Source of the DNA: Trileptium ribeirensis
Taxonomy: Eukaryota; Nematoda; Enoplea; Enoplida; Thoracostomopsidae
Direction of reading: 5' to 3'
Length of the DNA stretch: 64,000 bases
Assembly (NCBI GenBank): GCA_030248225.1
Contig: JASANE010005060.1
Span: forward strand, 1-64,000
The notes below the pieces were generated by a model. That model ran no database searches. It was not told the DNA's origin and worked only from the letters and a program-made list of their open reading frames with translations. Shown one piece after another: positions 34,431-47,590 of this stretch; the first letter of the stretch is position 1; every line of letters begins with the position of its first letter. Both the position numbers and the translations under genes were made by a program.

Positions 34431-37400
34431 GAGCGTATATTTGCGTAAACTATATATATATCTTGCTATATATAATTATAAAACTAGCTACGTATTTATG
34501 TATAAATATATAAAATATATTAAATCTATATAAATCCCAAAATTCACCCACATCCATCCACATCCCAAAACCCACATTTAACACTTAAAAACTACTTAAA
34601 ACTTATTCTTTCTATATAAACACCCTATTTCCTAACCCCCATTTCCTATTCACCAATTCTTTTCCACTATAATCAAAATTTAACCAAATTCCACTTTTTC
34701 TTAATTTCCCATTTTTTCAACCAAAATTCAAACCCCTCTCTCTCACCCAAACCTCCACCAATCTTCCTAAAATTTTCATATCTTTTTCACATCACCATAC
34801 CCATCCACATATTAAACCCACTCCTTCCCCTTCTTCTTATTTCCTATAAATTTACCCTTTCCAAAAATATCCTTTTTCTTCCCTTATTCTCCATTTTTCA
34901 AACATCTCCCATTCCCTCAAAATTCAACCAACATCTCCCAAACTTTAATATCCGTTTTCCCTTACCACCCCCATTCATATATTTGCTCCACCCCTTTCCC
35001 ATTCCTCTATTTTTCATAAATTCCTATTTTCCAAAATTCCCATTTTTCTCAAACTTTTAACGTTTTTCAAACATCTCCCATTTCCTAAATACCTAACCCT
35101 CACTCCTCAAATTCCCAATTTCAACTCCTCAACCTACCCCCTTCATCATATTAAAATTTCACCATCTCCCTCTCTCTACTTTTCTCAAACCTCACCCCAC
35201 CTTTCCACCCCATTTCTCATTCTAAATTTTTCATTTAAAATTTCTTCCAAATTATAATAAATATATGATATATAGGTTGTTATTGTCGCGGCGATCGCGT
35301 ATAACTCTAATACGGTATGGACAGGGAGTAACCGGAATTCCGGTTCCGGTGAAAATCGTGTTCCGGTTGCGGTTCCGGCAAAGGGCAAAAACCATACCGG
35401 AACCGGAATTCCGGTTTAAAAATTTTGTTTGAAATTTTTCACATTTTTGCTTCATCTGTGATCCAAACATATGTAATATATATTATACAATGATCAAACT
35501 CCAATACAACCGAGCCAAAGAAAAGATTAACTAACCAATTTGCCGTGTGAAACGTAAGTAGGGCACATAATTTTAGCAGGAATTTTTCATAATTACCTGC
35601 AGGAGTTTGTTAAATCAAAGCCAGGTCGATGCTTGTAGCAGCTATTTTACACATCCAGAAGTCTGTGGGATACATTTGAATTAAACCGGTCCAACTCGGT
35701 AACAGAGTGTGGCTTACGCAGAAGTACTTAGCCTATGCTTGGCTAACATAAATTGCGTCAAGCACCAGCCGGTGCGCTTTAAACTTTGTAAATCAGGTGA
35801 AACTGAAGTAACGTTATCTGCAACGCAAGCAGAAACTGCTTCCTTGGCAATGAACTGTATTTATTGAAACTGTGCGAGCAGCATCACCTGTGTGTCTCAT
35901 CTATAGCATTTTGATTAGAAAGTTATCATCATTATCATCTAACTGACGGGCACTGTTTGTCCAACGCTAGCCTAAACAGTGTCTCTGAACACTGATCAGA
36001 AAATTACCTTCTATCTATTATTTTATCTTAGAATCATATAAACCAATAATTTTAAGTTTGCTACAGAAGAACATGCAACAAATGTATGTGTAGTAAAGGG
36101 AGGCGACTGGAGACAGATCGAAAGTGTGTATTCTACGCTCCAAGCTTTGTAAGCACATTCGATTTGACGCAGTATACGCAGTGGTGTATAGTGGAAGGCA
36201 TTTTTTTGCTCTGAATGTCCAAAAACCGACATATTTGATCGATAAATAAACATTATTAGCTTCCTCAGTCTCTTTAAAGTTTCAGAAAGGCAATAATACC
36301 ATCGCAATACATTAAGTTTAATGTAAAAGTTATTTTTAATGCATTTTAAATCCACTATACCTTCATTTCTTCCATCATCTGTTTTACTATATATAAATTT
36401 CGAAGACCAGGTTCCGGTTCCGGTTCCGGATCCGGTGTAAATGGACGGTTCCGGTAAATTTCGGTTCCGGTTATTCCCTGGGTATGGAGTATCTTTTGTT
36501 TCGCCGGTTGGGCGTCTTGCATATGTATAAACGGTTACTTGTTATGATATAGTGAATTTAATTTTAATTAGTATGTATTATGATTATGTATTAGGGTGAT
36601 GGGATAGCTAGTGTTCTTCAACGTGTTATTATGATTTCGATTGTCGACGTCTCTGTTTTTACGTTTTGTTTTCCACTGTCGATTAGAGAAAATGGTGGTT
36701 TCGAATATGGTTACAGAGTTGGATAGGAAACTATAGGAGTGGTTTCACAGAGTTGTAGCTAGCACTCTTTAGTATGTGTTCATGATCGCTCGTTCACATA
36801 CAATTGTGGCACTCGTGTTTTTGGTAACTTATGGATTATAGTTGTTGTTTTACAAAAACGCGCTTACTACTGTACTACGAGTTTCGATCATTTAGTGTGT
36901 GATTTTGAATGGCATGGTTTCACGAATTCCGCATTTATTCCTTTAGAACTAATAGGCGTCGCCTGGCGAGGAATGGGGTAGCGATTTTTATTGTCTTATT
37001 TCTCAGCTCAACGCAATCTGCGAGTTTTCTTGGGTACAGTATGCAGATATAACGTGTTAACTGTATTATATTCGAAATTAATATCGATCTACTTGAAGGG
37101 CGACTGCGTTCTATCCGAGGTTCTTACAAGGTTGTTGCCATATTGTTATTGCTGTAGCATCGTTTATATTGATTGGTTGCCAGTGATTACAGGCCAGTAT
37201 GCGCTAGTTAGCGAGGCGTTCGAAACGAATGTACCGAATAATTTTGGATTTAAATTGACTGTTAACATGGTGGATCTAAGTAGCAGACTACGGTGCTGGT
37301 CTGTCGTATAAATAGTGTTTAGCATATGGTGGACTTTGCTACGGATTCGTAATGTTCTTCTATACTGGTTATCATTTGTTTGCGTACTATTTACGGGTCG

Positions 37401-37890
37401 TGTGATATGGTCTTAATAATATCATGAACTCGGAGTGCCACGGTTGCTTGTCTGTAAGCCGAATTCTAAACAAAGTTTGGTATCAAAGTCGAGTTCAGAC
37501 TTAGGTGGTTCTTTTTCTTTAATTGGTGAGCCTTAACGGTTAGGTCATTTCGGACTGCCGTAGAAGATTGGCACTTCGTGTTTCGTGTTTCCTGTAAATA
37601 AATATTGGCGACCCTTTGGCTGTTGTTGACTTGGAGTAAAAAGAGCGTGATAGAATCTCAGTGATAAATCACAGAGTTGTTACATTTGCGGGTCGTATAC
37701 TAGAACGGATTCCCAAGTATCGCCACTTTACTAGTCCGCTAGGCCACGATCTCGCGCACCCCAGTCTGCAACAGAAGAGGTATTTGGTGGCCTATACTGT
37801 ACCTAAGTTATAAACATTGTGTGTTATAGTAAGCACTGGGGGTCGGAGCGCCGTGTAAGCACGGGACTACACAGCCAATAATGAAATCCA
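34431..37890 (+). repeat. Long interspersed repeat, copy B, containing a hAT insertion
   Basis: After removal of 35322-36480 plus one target repeat, this matches copy A at 1-2240 in the same order. The G-poor part is about 34530-35260, and the ordinary part resumes at 36489. The shared right end is CTGGGGGTCGGAGCG followed by AGCTCCGACA near 37895. TCGGAGC and GCTCCGA there are perfect complements. The left boundary is uncertain, somewhere after about 34430. Confidence 0.8.
35322..36480 (-). mobile_element. Non-autonomous hAT element, copy 10, with perfect target duplication and known empty site
   Basis: This 1159-bp copy lies in reverse orientation. It is flanked by GGTATGGA at 35314-35321 and 36481-36488. 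Copy A of the host repeat has the corresponding site uninterrupted near 764-775. This pins both element ends to the base. Confidence 0.97.
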
Positions 37891-40800
37891 GCTCCGACAC
37901 GTGCTGCCTACCATGAGTTTATATATACATACATGCTTGACCAATTTTGTAGATTTTTGGGACCGGACTACATGTCTGTCATCCATACTTGGGCGAGTAC
38001 CGAAGTCCCAGGGTGTAGCAGGTGCTTTGAGAGGGGAGGTCGTCTCCAGGGAAATCAGCCGGACGGCGGGGAGGGATAGGCGATTTTAAGAGGATAAATT
38101 TTTGAAATTTTTTGAGACCCAAAATTAGTAAAAATATTCCCTCCATTTTTGACAACTATTGGCCTAATTTTGCCAAATTACCATCAAGTTTTACGCAGTT
38201 TTGGTCAATTTTTGCTTCGCGTGATTTTTGCCAAATTATTTTTCCGCGCGGCTCGGACGCGGGAGGGGGAGTGGAGAAGGTGCGCAGCCTCAAGGAATCA
38301 GACTGCTTCTCAGAGAGATAGACGACGCCCCGAGGGGGGTCCGAGGTTCAGGGGATAATCTCCCCCTATGCGCATGTATGCATATTTCTGTATAAAAATA
38401 TATAGATGATTGACCAATTTGACAATTTTCAAGGGAGGGAGCTACATGGCAGTCTCCCAGATACATATATCTGGGACCAAGGACCCCCTCCCAATGTTTT
38501 CGCTCGTGATGCTTGACAAGGCCCTCATAATTGCATGGATTTTCTACCTATATGAATTCTGAAGCAGCTGCATCAAAATCTGAACTAAACTTGAACATAC
38601 ATTTCTTGTAGAAGTAGTGTGGTCCCACCGAGTGCTTGAGATGCCCCATTACAGGTCAACCGAGCCTCCTTGGAAGCTCTGCAGGCGCCGAACATATGCC
38701 GTCGCGCCTTCACCGCCAGGACTCTCTTTGTGACCGAAGTTTACTCCCCCGATTACAACAGTTACTTCCCTTGGTACCTAGGAACCTGAGCATGGCCATT
38801 GGAACGAAGCAGCGCTCTGCTTCGTCAACCCAGTTTACAGAGCACCTGACTACAGCTCACTATGCGCTGGTGATTGTTTCGCGGGTCAACAATAGATCGA
38901 AGACAAAAAGAAATCAAGTGTAAGCGATCATTCGCCATAGCCCTTGATCGAATCGTCATTGAAGCACCAGTCAATTACTATTGGTCCTTTACAATTTGCT
39001 TGCGCAACGCTATCTGTGATCCAGTATTAACAAAAAATCAATTCCCGCGCGGGGCATCACTAACGAAAAATTGCTAGGCGATTTCATTCACCTAGTGACT
39101 GGAGTTGCTAAAACGAGTTTAAAGTTTTGTTTTGTGACACTGCTAACACGACTGACGGCGGTTACTATTTAGATACCCAGCATTTCGCGCCGTTATTGCC
39201 CAGAATTGAGGTTTCTCGGAAACGAATATTGGATTTCGGCACTTCACTGGTATAAACAACATTTCTGTTGTAGTTACTTTTACTGGCATGCTATTTAGTT
39301 GGCTGCGCCATCGTCGTTTTTGTGACCAATTGAAAAATAGCTCTGATGTTTCTTGTGCCAACCGTTAGGCGTGCTGGCGCAAGTAATCAATTTTGTTGGT
39401 GCCTCGTGGCGTGTTTGGCATCGAACTGATGGCTGGCTAGACGTTTTCTATAATTCAGTAGGCTATCGTTGCCACATCATACACTGATGACGGAACATCG
39501 GGCGGGTCGGACATCGGCCTCCCAGCATAGTATCAGCCGGTCTACGGGGGAGGTAATCCGGGGGAAAATTGCTGTGGTTTACCAAATTGTTGCCATTTTT
39601 CCCTACTTTTTGCTAAAATGTTAAATGCGAACTTCAGAGCTATGCTGAACTGCCTGCCAAGAAGTTCTGCACTTCGCCCGGGGTTTGGGGTGTGGTGACG
39701 CGTCAAGATAATTCCTCCCTGTGTCCTATGAGTATGTATGCATTTAATAGCCAGCTCCTAGTTTGTTTGTACCGTTTAATTCTATAATTATATATTGTTT
39801 ATGGTTTGTATTTGTGTATAACCTGTTTTAACTTCTTCATATTTAACTTCTTCATCGGAGTTGCATTGATCACGTGTGGCATGATTCGTAGTCAAGATGA
39901 TGAATTTATCACTACAGTACAATTTATTGAAACATGTATTGAGATAAAAACAATACTTTGATTTTTGGCGAGATTGAAAACCCTTTTCGTAATGTAGGTT
40001 GTAGTATAGTGGTCTGCTATTAAATTGGAACTAGCGCACATAATAAAGTGTAGCATGTTCAGAATGGTAATGTCGAAACATATTTACTTCTGGCGTAAAA
40101 TCATCGTATTTCGAAAATTTCGTCATTTTTGAAGCGATCATTATCTTATCGCCGCCCTTGCGCATTTTCTATGCTCTTATTTGTCACCGAATATGTTATT
40201 TTCTATAAAAATGCTTATTTGTCGCCAAATATAAATAATATCGTTTTCAAATTTTTTTTTTCATTTTATCGCTAATAATCTGACAATTTATAAATTGCTG
40301 TAACGTTTTTCTTTTAACAAAAACGTAAGCTAGTTTCATTTTTGCAAATCTCAGCTTTAACTTGATACAGTTCTCGGCAATGAACTTCGTTAGTTAGCAA
40401 TTTATTCCCTAAAATCGGCAGCACTTTTTGGGACAGTTGCTATTTATGCCTGTTAGTGCAGAGGCATACTGTTAAAATCAGAAACTGATCACAATTCTGT
40501 CACAGGTATTCCCAGTTAGTGAACGATAACATGTTTTCCGTGAGCGTGATTTACGTACATGCACATTTGCCGATTTCGCATGTCTGTTCGCGTTCATCAA
40601 ATGGCATGCTGAATCGCTGTCTGTGTTTGCAGTCGATGAGCGCATTAACGTTTGCGACCAAAGATGTGATGGCAATCGCGTTTTCGTAGTGGCGCGTGGC
40701 TAAATTGTGATGCTAAATAAAATTAATAGCTGATCGCGAATACCGCGTATGGAATGTGTCCGCGTATACAAGTATGATATTTCGCGGGCATCAGTTCTGA

Positions 40801-43330
40801 GATTATGAACTAACATAAACAAATAACAGTCCAAAGGTAACCACTTAAAAGTGAACTGGCGCGTTAGTGCAGCAGTTTCAACTGAATATATTTCTGCTGT
40901 TTAAAAGATTCTATAACCTATCAGGTAAAATAACACCCTTTGCTATAAAATTGTTTTCTTGGTCTTGATTGTCATTGTGAACATTATATATACATGAGGA
41001 ACTTGTTGTCGACAACTAAGGTTAGATGGAACATTTTGCTTGTTGAAGCTTAATGAGGAAGAATTATTTCAGCTCATTGCAAGCAATCCTAGAGACCCAC
41101 AGGCCACGATCCTAGTGTACAGATTCATTACGCACTTGTTGAAAAGTGATTGATCTCATTCGCTTTAACTAATCTGGGATATTTCCTTAGTTATGCGTAG
41201 GTTCAGAACCCAACCGTTACGTACAGTGATATATCATACAACAGCTGTCCAGCATATTTTGTACCATAGACGGTATTCGAACAATTGATGATAGATAATT
41301 AAAATCTATTAAAATATCTAAATTTACAAAGCAAGTTTCAAAAGAAGCTTTAATATTTAACACTAGTTGAGTAGAATCAAGTTTATTTCGAAATACCTAA
41401 CGATAAGCCACGAAAAATTAATTTTTATAGCTCAACCCTGTCTCCTTAGAAGTAAATAAAATGTTCTTGCTTTATAAAAATTAGTAACATAAGCTTCTGT
41501 CATTACATTACTATTTTCGATTTAAACAAATCACACATCCGCCAGGTTCATTTGAAATACGTAATCGCACCTCAGAATACATATTAAAAAGATTACCATT
41601 ATCACCGAAACGGTACGTAGAATCGTTTTATTAACGGAATTTTATCGTAACAGAGAATTCTTATGGTCCCTCTATAAATATTTTAATTACGGTATAATCG
41701 TGAGTAGTGAAGAACTGAACGATATTTCGTTCCTTAATCCTGCATTTCGCCGCTTTACGAACTGCCCTATGCGATGGAGGTAGATTAGAGTGGTGGGTCA
41801 CTCGATGATTTGTAAGCCATGTATAATGAGTACTTCACTGCTTGTGTTTTTGGCGCAACAACTCCTTACATAGCCTTAGGTTAGCCATAAAAGATATTAA
41901 CTACAATAAATGCCTCAAACTCATATTAAACACTGCATGTAGCACATGTCATCTTTTAACGAAAACGTTATATCAAGGTTTATCACTTACGCTTAATAAT
42001 TTCATTCAGCTTAAGGCTTATTCATTACATTAAACATTTTATGCATTGCTTTTAAGGTTTGAAATGAATAATAAATATACGACTTGACTAATTGTCTCAA
42101 AAATTCTCAAAATTTCCCTATTCTTGACTAATCTTAGAAAAATAAATTGTGGGTAGGTCAGTCCGGCTGTTAAACTTTGTCTAACCACATAAGTTCTATA
42201 AGCGGCAGAATACGCCTAGGTTATAGCAAAACCGAGGTTTCAAGGTTATACTATACCTTAGGTTAAACGTAGGAAAAATGCAATTCCAAATTTCAAAATT
42301 TTCGTTCGATAAATCATATTGACTGAATTCAAAATAGTGAAGTTTGCACTCACTAACACAAACAACTCACAACGCGGTAACTTGCATACTGCAATTTTTC
42401 GTCATCTTAACGCATTTCTTGATATTAACAAAAGACATGTAGTTCGCAAACATCACATGCGGTTCATACACAGCTATCGAAACGCTAAACGGGGGTATTT
42501 TTGTTCGGTAAAAATTAAAAATTTTTATCTTATGCGCCGTTTACGTTACAATCGACGCCCATGTGAAAATTTTGTCCAATAATTGGTTTACATCATACCA
42601 CCCAATAAGTGGTATATTCATTACATACCTACGCTATATAGTAAAACAGATGGTAGGTAACACAGAATCAACTTAACTATACTGACTAAATCTATGTATT
42701 GTATTTGTTAGCGCTGTCAAGGACCCTAAACATACACATTACACAAAATGTGTAAATAGAGGCATTGTGTAGCTGACACCATACGACCTTTGGAAAAAAT
42801 TTTATGGTGTAATCTATACCATTCCATTACCGACAGAACACTACCTATTCATAACTATCAAAAACACTATAACGTTATTTAAGCGTTATTCTAACCCCGT
42901 AGCCCGTTGCTAATGCTAAATGCAAGATTTACCATAGGTTATAACTTAATTTAGGATTTTGATAGTCTTCCTAAAGCATGAGATTACTTAGCGTAAACCA
43001 AGCGTAAGTTTAATGTATAAAGTTAGTTAAACTTAAGATTCGAATAAGACTAGGCCTTATACACTAAGATGAAAAGTAAGCAAATTTTCAGTTTCTTCAT
43101 GAGTTTTGAAATGTCTCAGTATATTAGAGGACATTCAGGCTGACTTGGGCCTAAGTGTGAAAGTCAAGCATGATACCTACAATGTTTAAACCGTTTAAAA
43201 TATATATACGAATCTGAAGCTATTCACTAAAGTGGTTTGTTTTAAATTATGGGAATATATTGATTATCTTTTTAAAGAATTTTATGCAAGTTTTAGTGCA
43301 TGAATAAATGAATAAAAACAAATAGCAGCA
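37891..43330. other. Intergenic DNA upstream of the SNTX gene; no supported gene
   Basis: Overlapping open frames at 38112-39077 lie in a locally GC-richer patch (37970-38880) that looks like old mobile DNA, but I could not assign a family. Bases 40480-40860 are rich in CGCG-, GCGAT- and TGCG-like words. Bases 42330-42560, including the open frame at 42319-42582, resemble the interior of the inverted-repeat element at 30840-30965, so that frame is probably not a gene. Confidence 0.45.
42330..42560 (+). repeat. Fragment related to the interior of the 30614-31183 element
   Basis: Corresponding phrases in the same order include TGTAGTTC, CACATG-GGT, AAACGGG followed by a TATTTT stretch. No terminal inverted repeats are seen here, so it is an internal fragment. 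Confidence 0.5.
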
Positions 43331-43636
43331 ATGCCTGACCGTGAGGATGATATATCGCAAAGACCTTTGAAGATGCCAGCGTTGGGTCGGCCATTTAGTG
43401 TTGGCGATATTTATAACGCAGTTAAACAAGAACTTGTTCCCGGATTATCGCTGTGGTCGTCACAGTATTTGAAATCTACCGGCGGCGGCTTAATATCAAA
43501 ACAAGAATGTCCATTCACAAGGTTTACATTAATTGCTGGCGACGACCTTGATAGTAAATTGCGGGATCTGAATGTCGATGCACAGCTGTCGCTGGACGTA
43601 CAAAGTGGCAAGATCAAAGTAGAAGGCTCTGCTCAG
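43331..43636 (+). CDS. SNTX-family (stonustoxin/MACPF-like) protein, first coding exon
   Basis: The exon opens with ATG in a moderate context and encodes 102 residues. PALGRPFSVGDIYNAV near residue 15, followed by LVPGLSLW, is the N-terminal signature of the stonustoxin/neoverrucotoxin family, which has a MACPF/CDC-like fold. The donor CTCAG/GTACAT at 43637 lies on a codon boundary, just where the frame stops looking conserved, and the frame then runs on only to a stop at 43750. No signal peptide is present, as is common in this family. Related proteins in many animals are not venom components, so a toxic role cannot be inferred. The next recognised coding exon lies 8.4 kb downstream, and an intervening exon of perhaps 25-35 residues is expected but was not found. 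Confidence 0.85.
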
Positions 43637-43964
43637 GTACATATATATGTAATGTCGCAACAAAATAATGCCTTGTATGGAATAAACTCAGGCTATTGCG
43701 TAAAAAAGCGGTTGAAAATGAAAAAGTACCAACTACCATCATTTAAATAAAGCACAGTGCTTTTTTCTAACTTAACGACGAAATTAATGGGTTTTCAGCG
43801 TAAAGCATTCAGGCGAAACGAAGTAGTCGGATTATAATATGCCCGTGCTGAAATTTTTAATACAATTCGCAGGCTATTTGAATAAATAATATATTTTGTA
43901 AGGGCACACAAATTTTATTACTACGTAACTCTAGATTGGTATATTTAAATCACTATTTATATTA

Positions 43965-44444
43965 TGCGCGAGTAAACTTAAAGTGACCCCGCCAACCATC
44001 CTATTTTATATTTCGGGATAATATTTGTTACGGAACGCTTTTTGGTCAATTGAAATTCCGCTTAAAACTGTTCGCGAACACAGCACTCGCGATTGAAATC
44101 TAACTAATTTGTGTTCGCGAAAATTGAAGTAAAATTACCCAAATTTTAGAGAACGAAAATTTGTCGATTTGATTGTGACGTCACTTTTTCATTAAATTTG
44201 TTCGCGAGCACTGCATAATCCAAATTTAAATGATAATACATTAAGGAACAGAATTTCTGCAAACTGAAATCTCCGAAATTCTGTTCGAAGACAAGGTATA
44301 ATTCCTCGCACTTGAATTTGATTTTGCCATTTTCGGTTAGCGTAAAACCGAATGAAATTAGGCCTGTTTTCCGTAACAAAGGTTTGCGATTCGATATCGT
44401 CAATTACAGAATAAGATGGTTGGCACCTTAAGTTTACTCACGCA
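43965..44444. mobile_element. Inverted-repeat DNA element, family with GAGTAAACTTAAGGTG ends, copy 2
   Basis: The ends TGCGCGAGTAAACTTAA and TTAAGTTTACTCACGCA are inverted repeats. Flanking trinucleotides TTA (43962-43964) and TTA (44445-44447) form a 3-bp target duplication, as in PIF/Harbinger-type elements. The copy is 480 bp with no transposase. Confidence 0.75.
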
Positions 44445-47320
44445 TTAAGTATGATCACTATTTTTCGTCTTGCCTTTAGAAACACGTGATGTTATTTCAA
44501 TCCTAATTTCATAAACAGAAATAATGTACTTACGGCTTTAGTGATAGAGTAAATGATAAGCGCATATTTTACTTCATAATCTCCTTAATTGGCTTTCATA
44601 TCTGATAATGGGCCGAAAATATCAAAGGGCAACTCAATATATATTCATTACTCTTGTTTATCCTAATATTACTCAGTTACTATGATAACATGAAAAACAT
44701 TTCAGGCACAGTACTTAACTAATTAGTAATTTTGGTTCATGATCATGACTTTCACATTCTTGGAACTTTCATTGGAACTCCGAACAAAATTGAATTGGTT
44801 CTACACAAAACATTCGAATTGTTTCACATTTTGTTGCATTTGCATGAGTTCCAGACGAAATAATGTATGTCTCTTCTGACTAAGTATAACAATTTAAAGT
44901 TTTTATTTCAGCGATGTAATAAATGATTACTGGATTTCACTATAAGGCGCTACAAGTATCACCTAGGATTTCGTAGGATGAACAAACATTAATATCAGCT
45001 CTGGGATAAGCGATGTGTTTGTAAATGCAAAGAAACCCAAACTTGTCCAAATTTTAAATTAAATTTGACGCTAAACTGGGTTCTAAATTCCGAAAAGGAA
45101 AAACCAAAAAGACTCTAGCTAAAGTTTGCTGGTATCTTTTGCGACACTAAAAATTGGAGATTTCACCTTACCTGGAATTTGGTACAAGTGATTCGCAAAA
45201 TCGGAAATTGAATATCTATCTAATTTCAGCTTTGAAGGATGATTGTTTATTTCTCGAACGTGAACTGAAGTAGCTACAAAAATACATAAACCCATAAACG
45301 TCGAGTCTCAATCCTATTTACTATACAAGTAAAATTAGTTAAGGCTTTCGTGAGCACCACATGCAGCTTAATATATTTACATGTTGGTTAATGTAAATTT
45401 TACAAAAAATCGACGGTTTTAGTAGAAATAGTAAGTTGTAAAGCTGGAAGTAAAAAAATTCTGAACTAAATGGTTGGCGCTTGAACACTTCCACTTGCTG
45501 TGAGCGACACCGAGATGACCGTCCGCTGTTGAGTTATTTTATCGCAAATCATATATTACTAAAACTGTTTGCATTAGCAATGTGATCTTATCCAAATTCA
45601 CTATTCCCAACTACAGACGGTGGTTGGTAATACCAAATAATTATAATGCAATAAATTGGAGTTTTTCTACTCATTGCTCGGTTATTTATAGTCACAAACG
45701 CGCTGTCCCGTGCAGTGGTCAATGTATTAGCGCAAGTTCCAGTAATAGTTCGCGTAACTGGAGGGTAAAATTTTCGAGTTCTTCATTGTAACATTGTTTT
45801 TTTACTGTGAATAATTTTGTTTTCCTAAATTTGTGCAGTGTTTGCTATCGGTGTATACCCTGCACCATTGTTTACAAGTTGCTCTACCGCGCATATTCGG
45901 TTTGCAAACGTCGCATTTGTACTGCTGGGTTTGTGTGAAACCAATGTATATTCAAACGCATAGCGCGCCGTCCACTCAATGGAATTAAAGCCAGTCGTCA
46001 TTTCGTGGTTTCGCCTGTTTTAGGTTGGTCCCGGGATTAAATATTGTGATCAATAGTGAGAACAGCAGACGTACAGAAATGCCTGCAGCTGATCAGGTAT
46101 AACTAGGCTAGTATATAGTACCAATTATATAATTGGGAGGACTTCCGCCTCTGCCTTCATGGTTCCTAATTGTTTTTCATTTCTCACATCCGCTTGCACC
46201 ACCGCATTTTGAAAATGTGGAGATTAAGCGCTAGTGATATTGCAACAGTGCATGTTATGTGTTGTAAATATGAAATCGCGATAAATATCGTGTTCCTTGT
46301 TTCGTTGCGGTGTTTATCATGCTCTCCGCCCGTAAACTATCAACCGCAATGCAGATTTATGCGGAGCCCACATAAAAGATAAACGCAACCACTGCATACG
46401 GTTACGCACAGAACCACAGTGCATGCTACACTACATCTGCCGTTGCATTGTAATAATTTTATCGATCTACAAGGGTAGTGTAACAGCTTACGTTTCTGAA
46501 CGACGCCTGTAGCAAGCATCGCAGTTAATGTTGCATGGTTTGTAACAACAATGTTTGAAGTTTGGCGGGAAAGGTTACATTACGACGTTGTAACGAGGAA
46601 CATCTTTTAAAACCATATGTAACGAATAGCTAGACCAAACGATGTCCTCTAACGCAAACGCCTGCGCCTAGCCGGGAATGTGCTGCTGGTGAAAAATCGC
46701 CGAATGCCTCGTCGTCTTCTTGTGGCTGATACTCTCGTGTGATGGTCACGACCGAATGGCAGAGCAGTCACGACGAGCAAGCGACTTATCACCAAAGATG
46801 TTGCCCATCAATTCCCTCGGCTCTCTCACCACTATCGAAGTAATGATCTTTGGTAAATTCAGTCTAAAGCCGCCAAGAATAGAGAAGCTTGGAGAATAAT
46901 GACTGACGTAAAAGCACCCTGCAACCCTAGAGTCCACCAATTGTGTTAAACGTTGGCAGCACCACCAAAGATTTGAACTGTTTGTAAATTATATGCTGTA
47001 CAGCCCATATGGTTTTCATTTTTGCATATATTAGCCGGATACGCTGTTTAATCGTTTTCAACACATCGCTAGCACAACTAATGGCAGTCGTCCAGTCGTC
47101 CAAATTCTGGAAATACCAGATTTTTTGAAATTTTGTTGGACCAAAACCAAATCAGTTATAAGCCACCTTGTCTACTGCCTGAATAGCAGGAAATTAGTGA
47201 CCACTACTGGGACATGCCTTGTTTCACCGCATTTTCTCGCGCATTTTCTCGATTTTCTGGATATTATTTTTATAAACAATTTGTCGCTTTGGTCATTCAG
47301 CTTGACAATCGCTGACAGGT

Positions 47321-47590
47321 GTGGCAATATATAAAGAATTTTACCCGATTTGGCAAGCCACAAAAGTGGGATTTTGTTTGATAACAGAGTTGCACAAAGG
47401 ACCACGTTGGCGTGCTAAGGTCATTGATAAAATATTTGACCATACTTATCAGCTAATTCTGAATTATAGTGCTTTTAGCGTACCGACGCTGTGTTGCAGG
47501 TTTAACGAGACCCAAAGAAAAAATCTACGCACAGGTATCGGCAAGAAAGCAGTGTTTCACGTGTGTCAAAACAAAGACATTTCCTAGTTA
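47321..47590 (+). pseudogene. Degraded Gypsy-type integrase C-terminus (tentative)
   Basis: A frame of 88 codons contains KGPRWRAKVIDKIFDHTYQL. This matches the G-P-R-W...V-I...T-Y-x-V pattern of the SH3-like C-terminal region of Gypsy LTR-retrotransposon integrases, which sits after the DDE core. No DDE core, zinc finger or LTR was recognised upstream. The purine-rich stretch that follows (47880-48370) might be the variable tail of the same element. This rests on one short motif, so confidence is limited. Confidence 0.35.

Noticed and set aside
38112..39077. Overlapping plus-strand frames in a GC-richer patch, considered as transposase or zinc-finger remains
   Set aside because: No catalytic or zinc-binding motif could be followed across them and the frames disagree, so I left the region unassigned.
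42319..42582. An 87-codon basic open frame
   Set aside because: The same DNA resembles the non-coding interior of the inverted-repeat element at 30614-31183.
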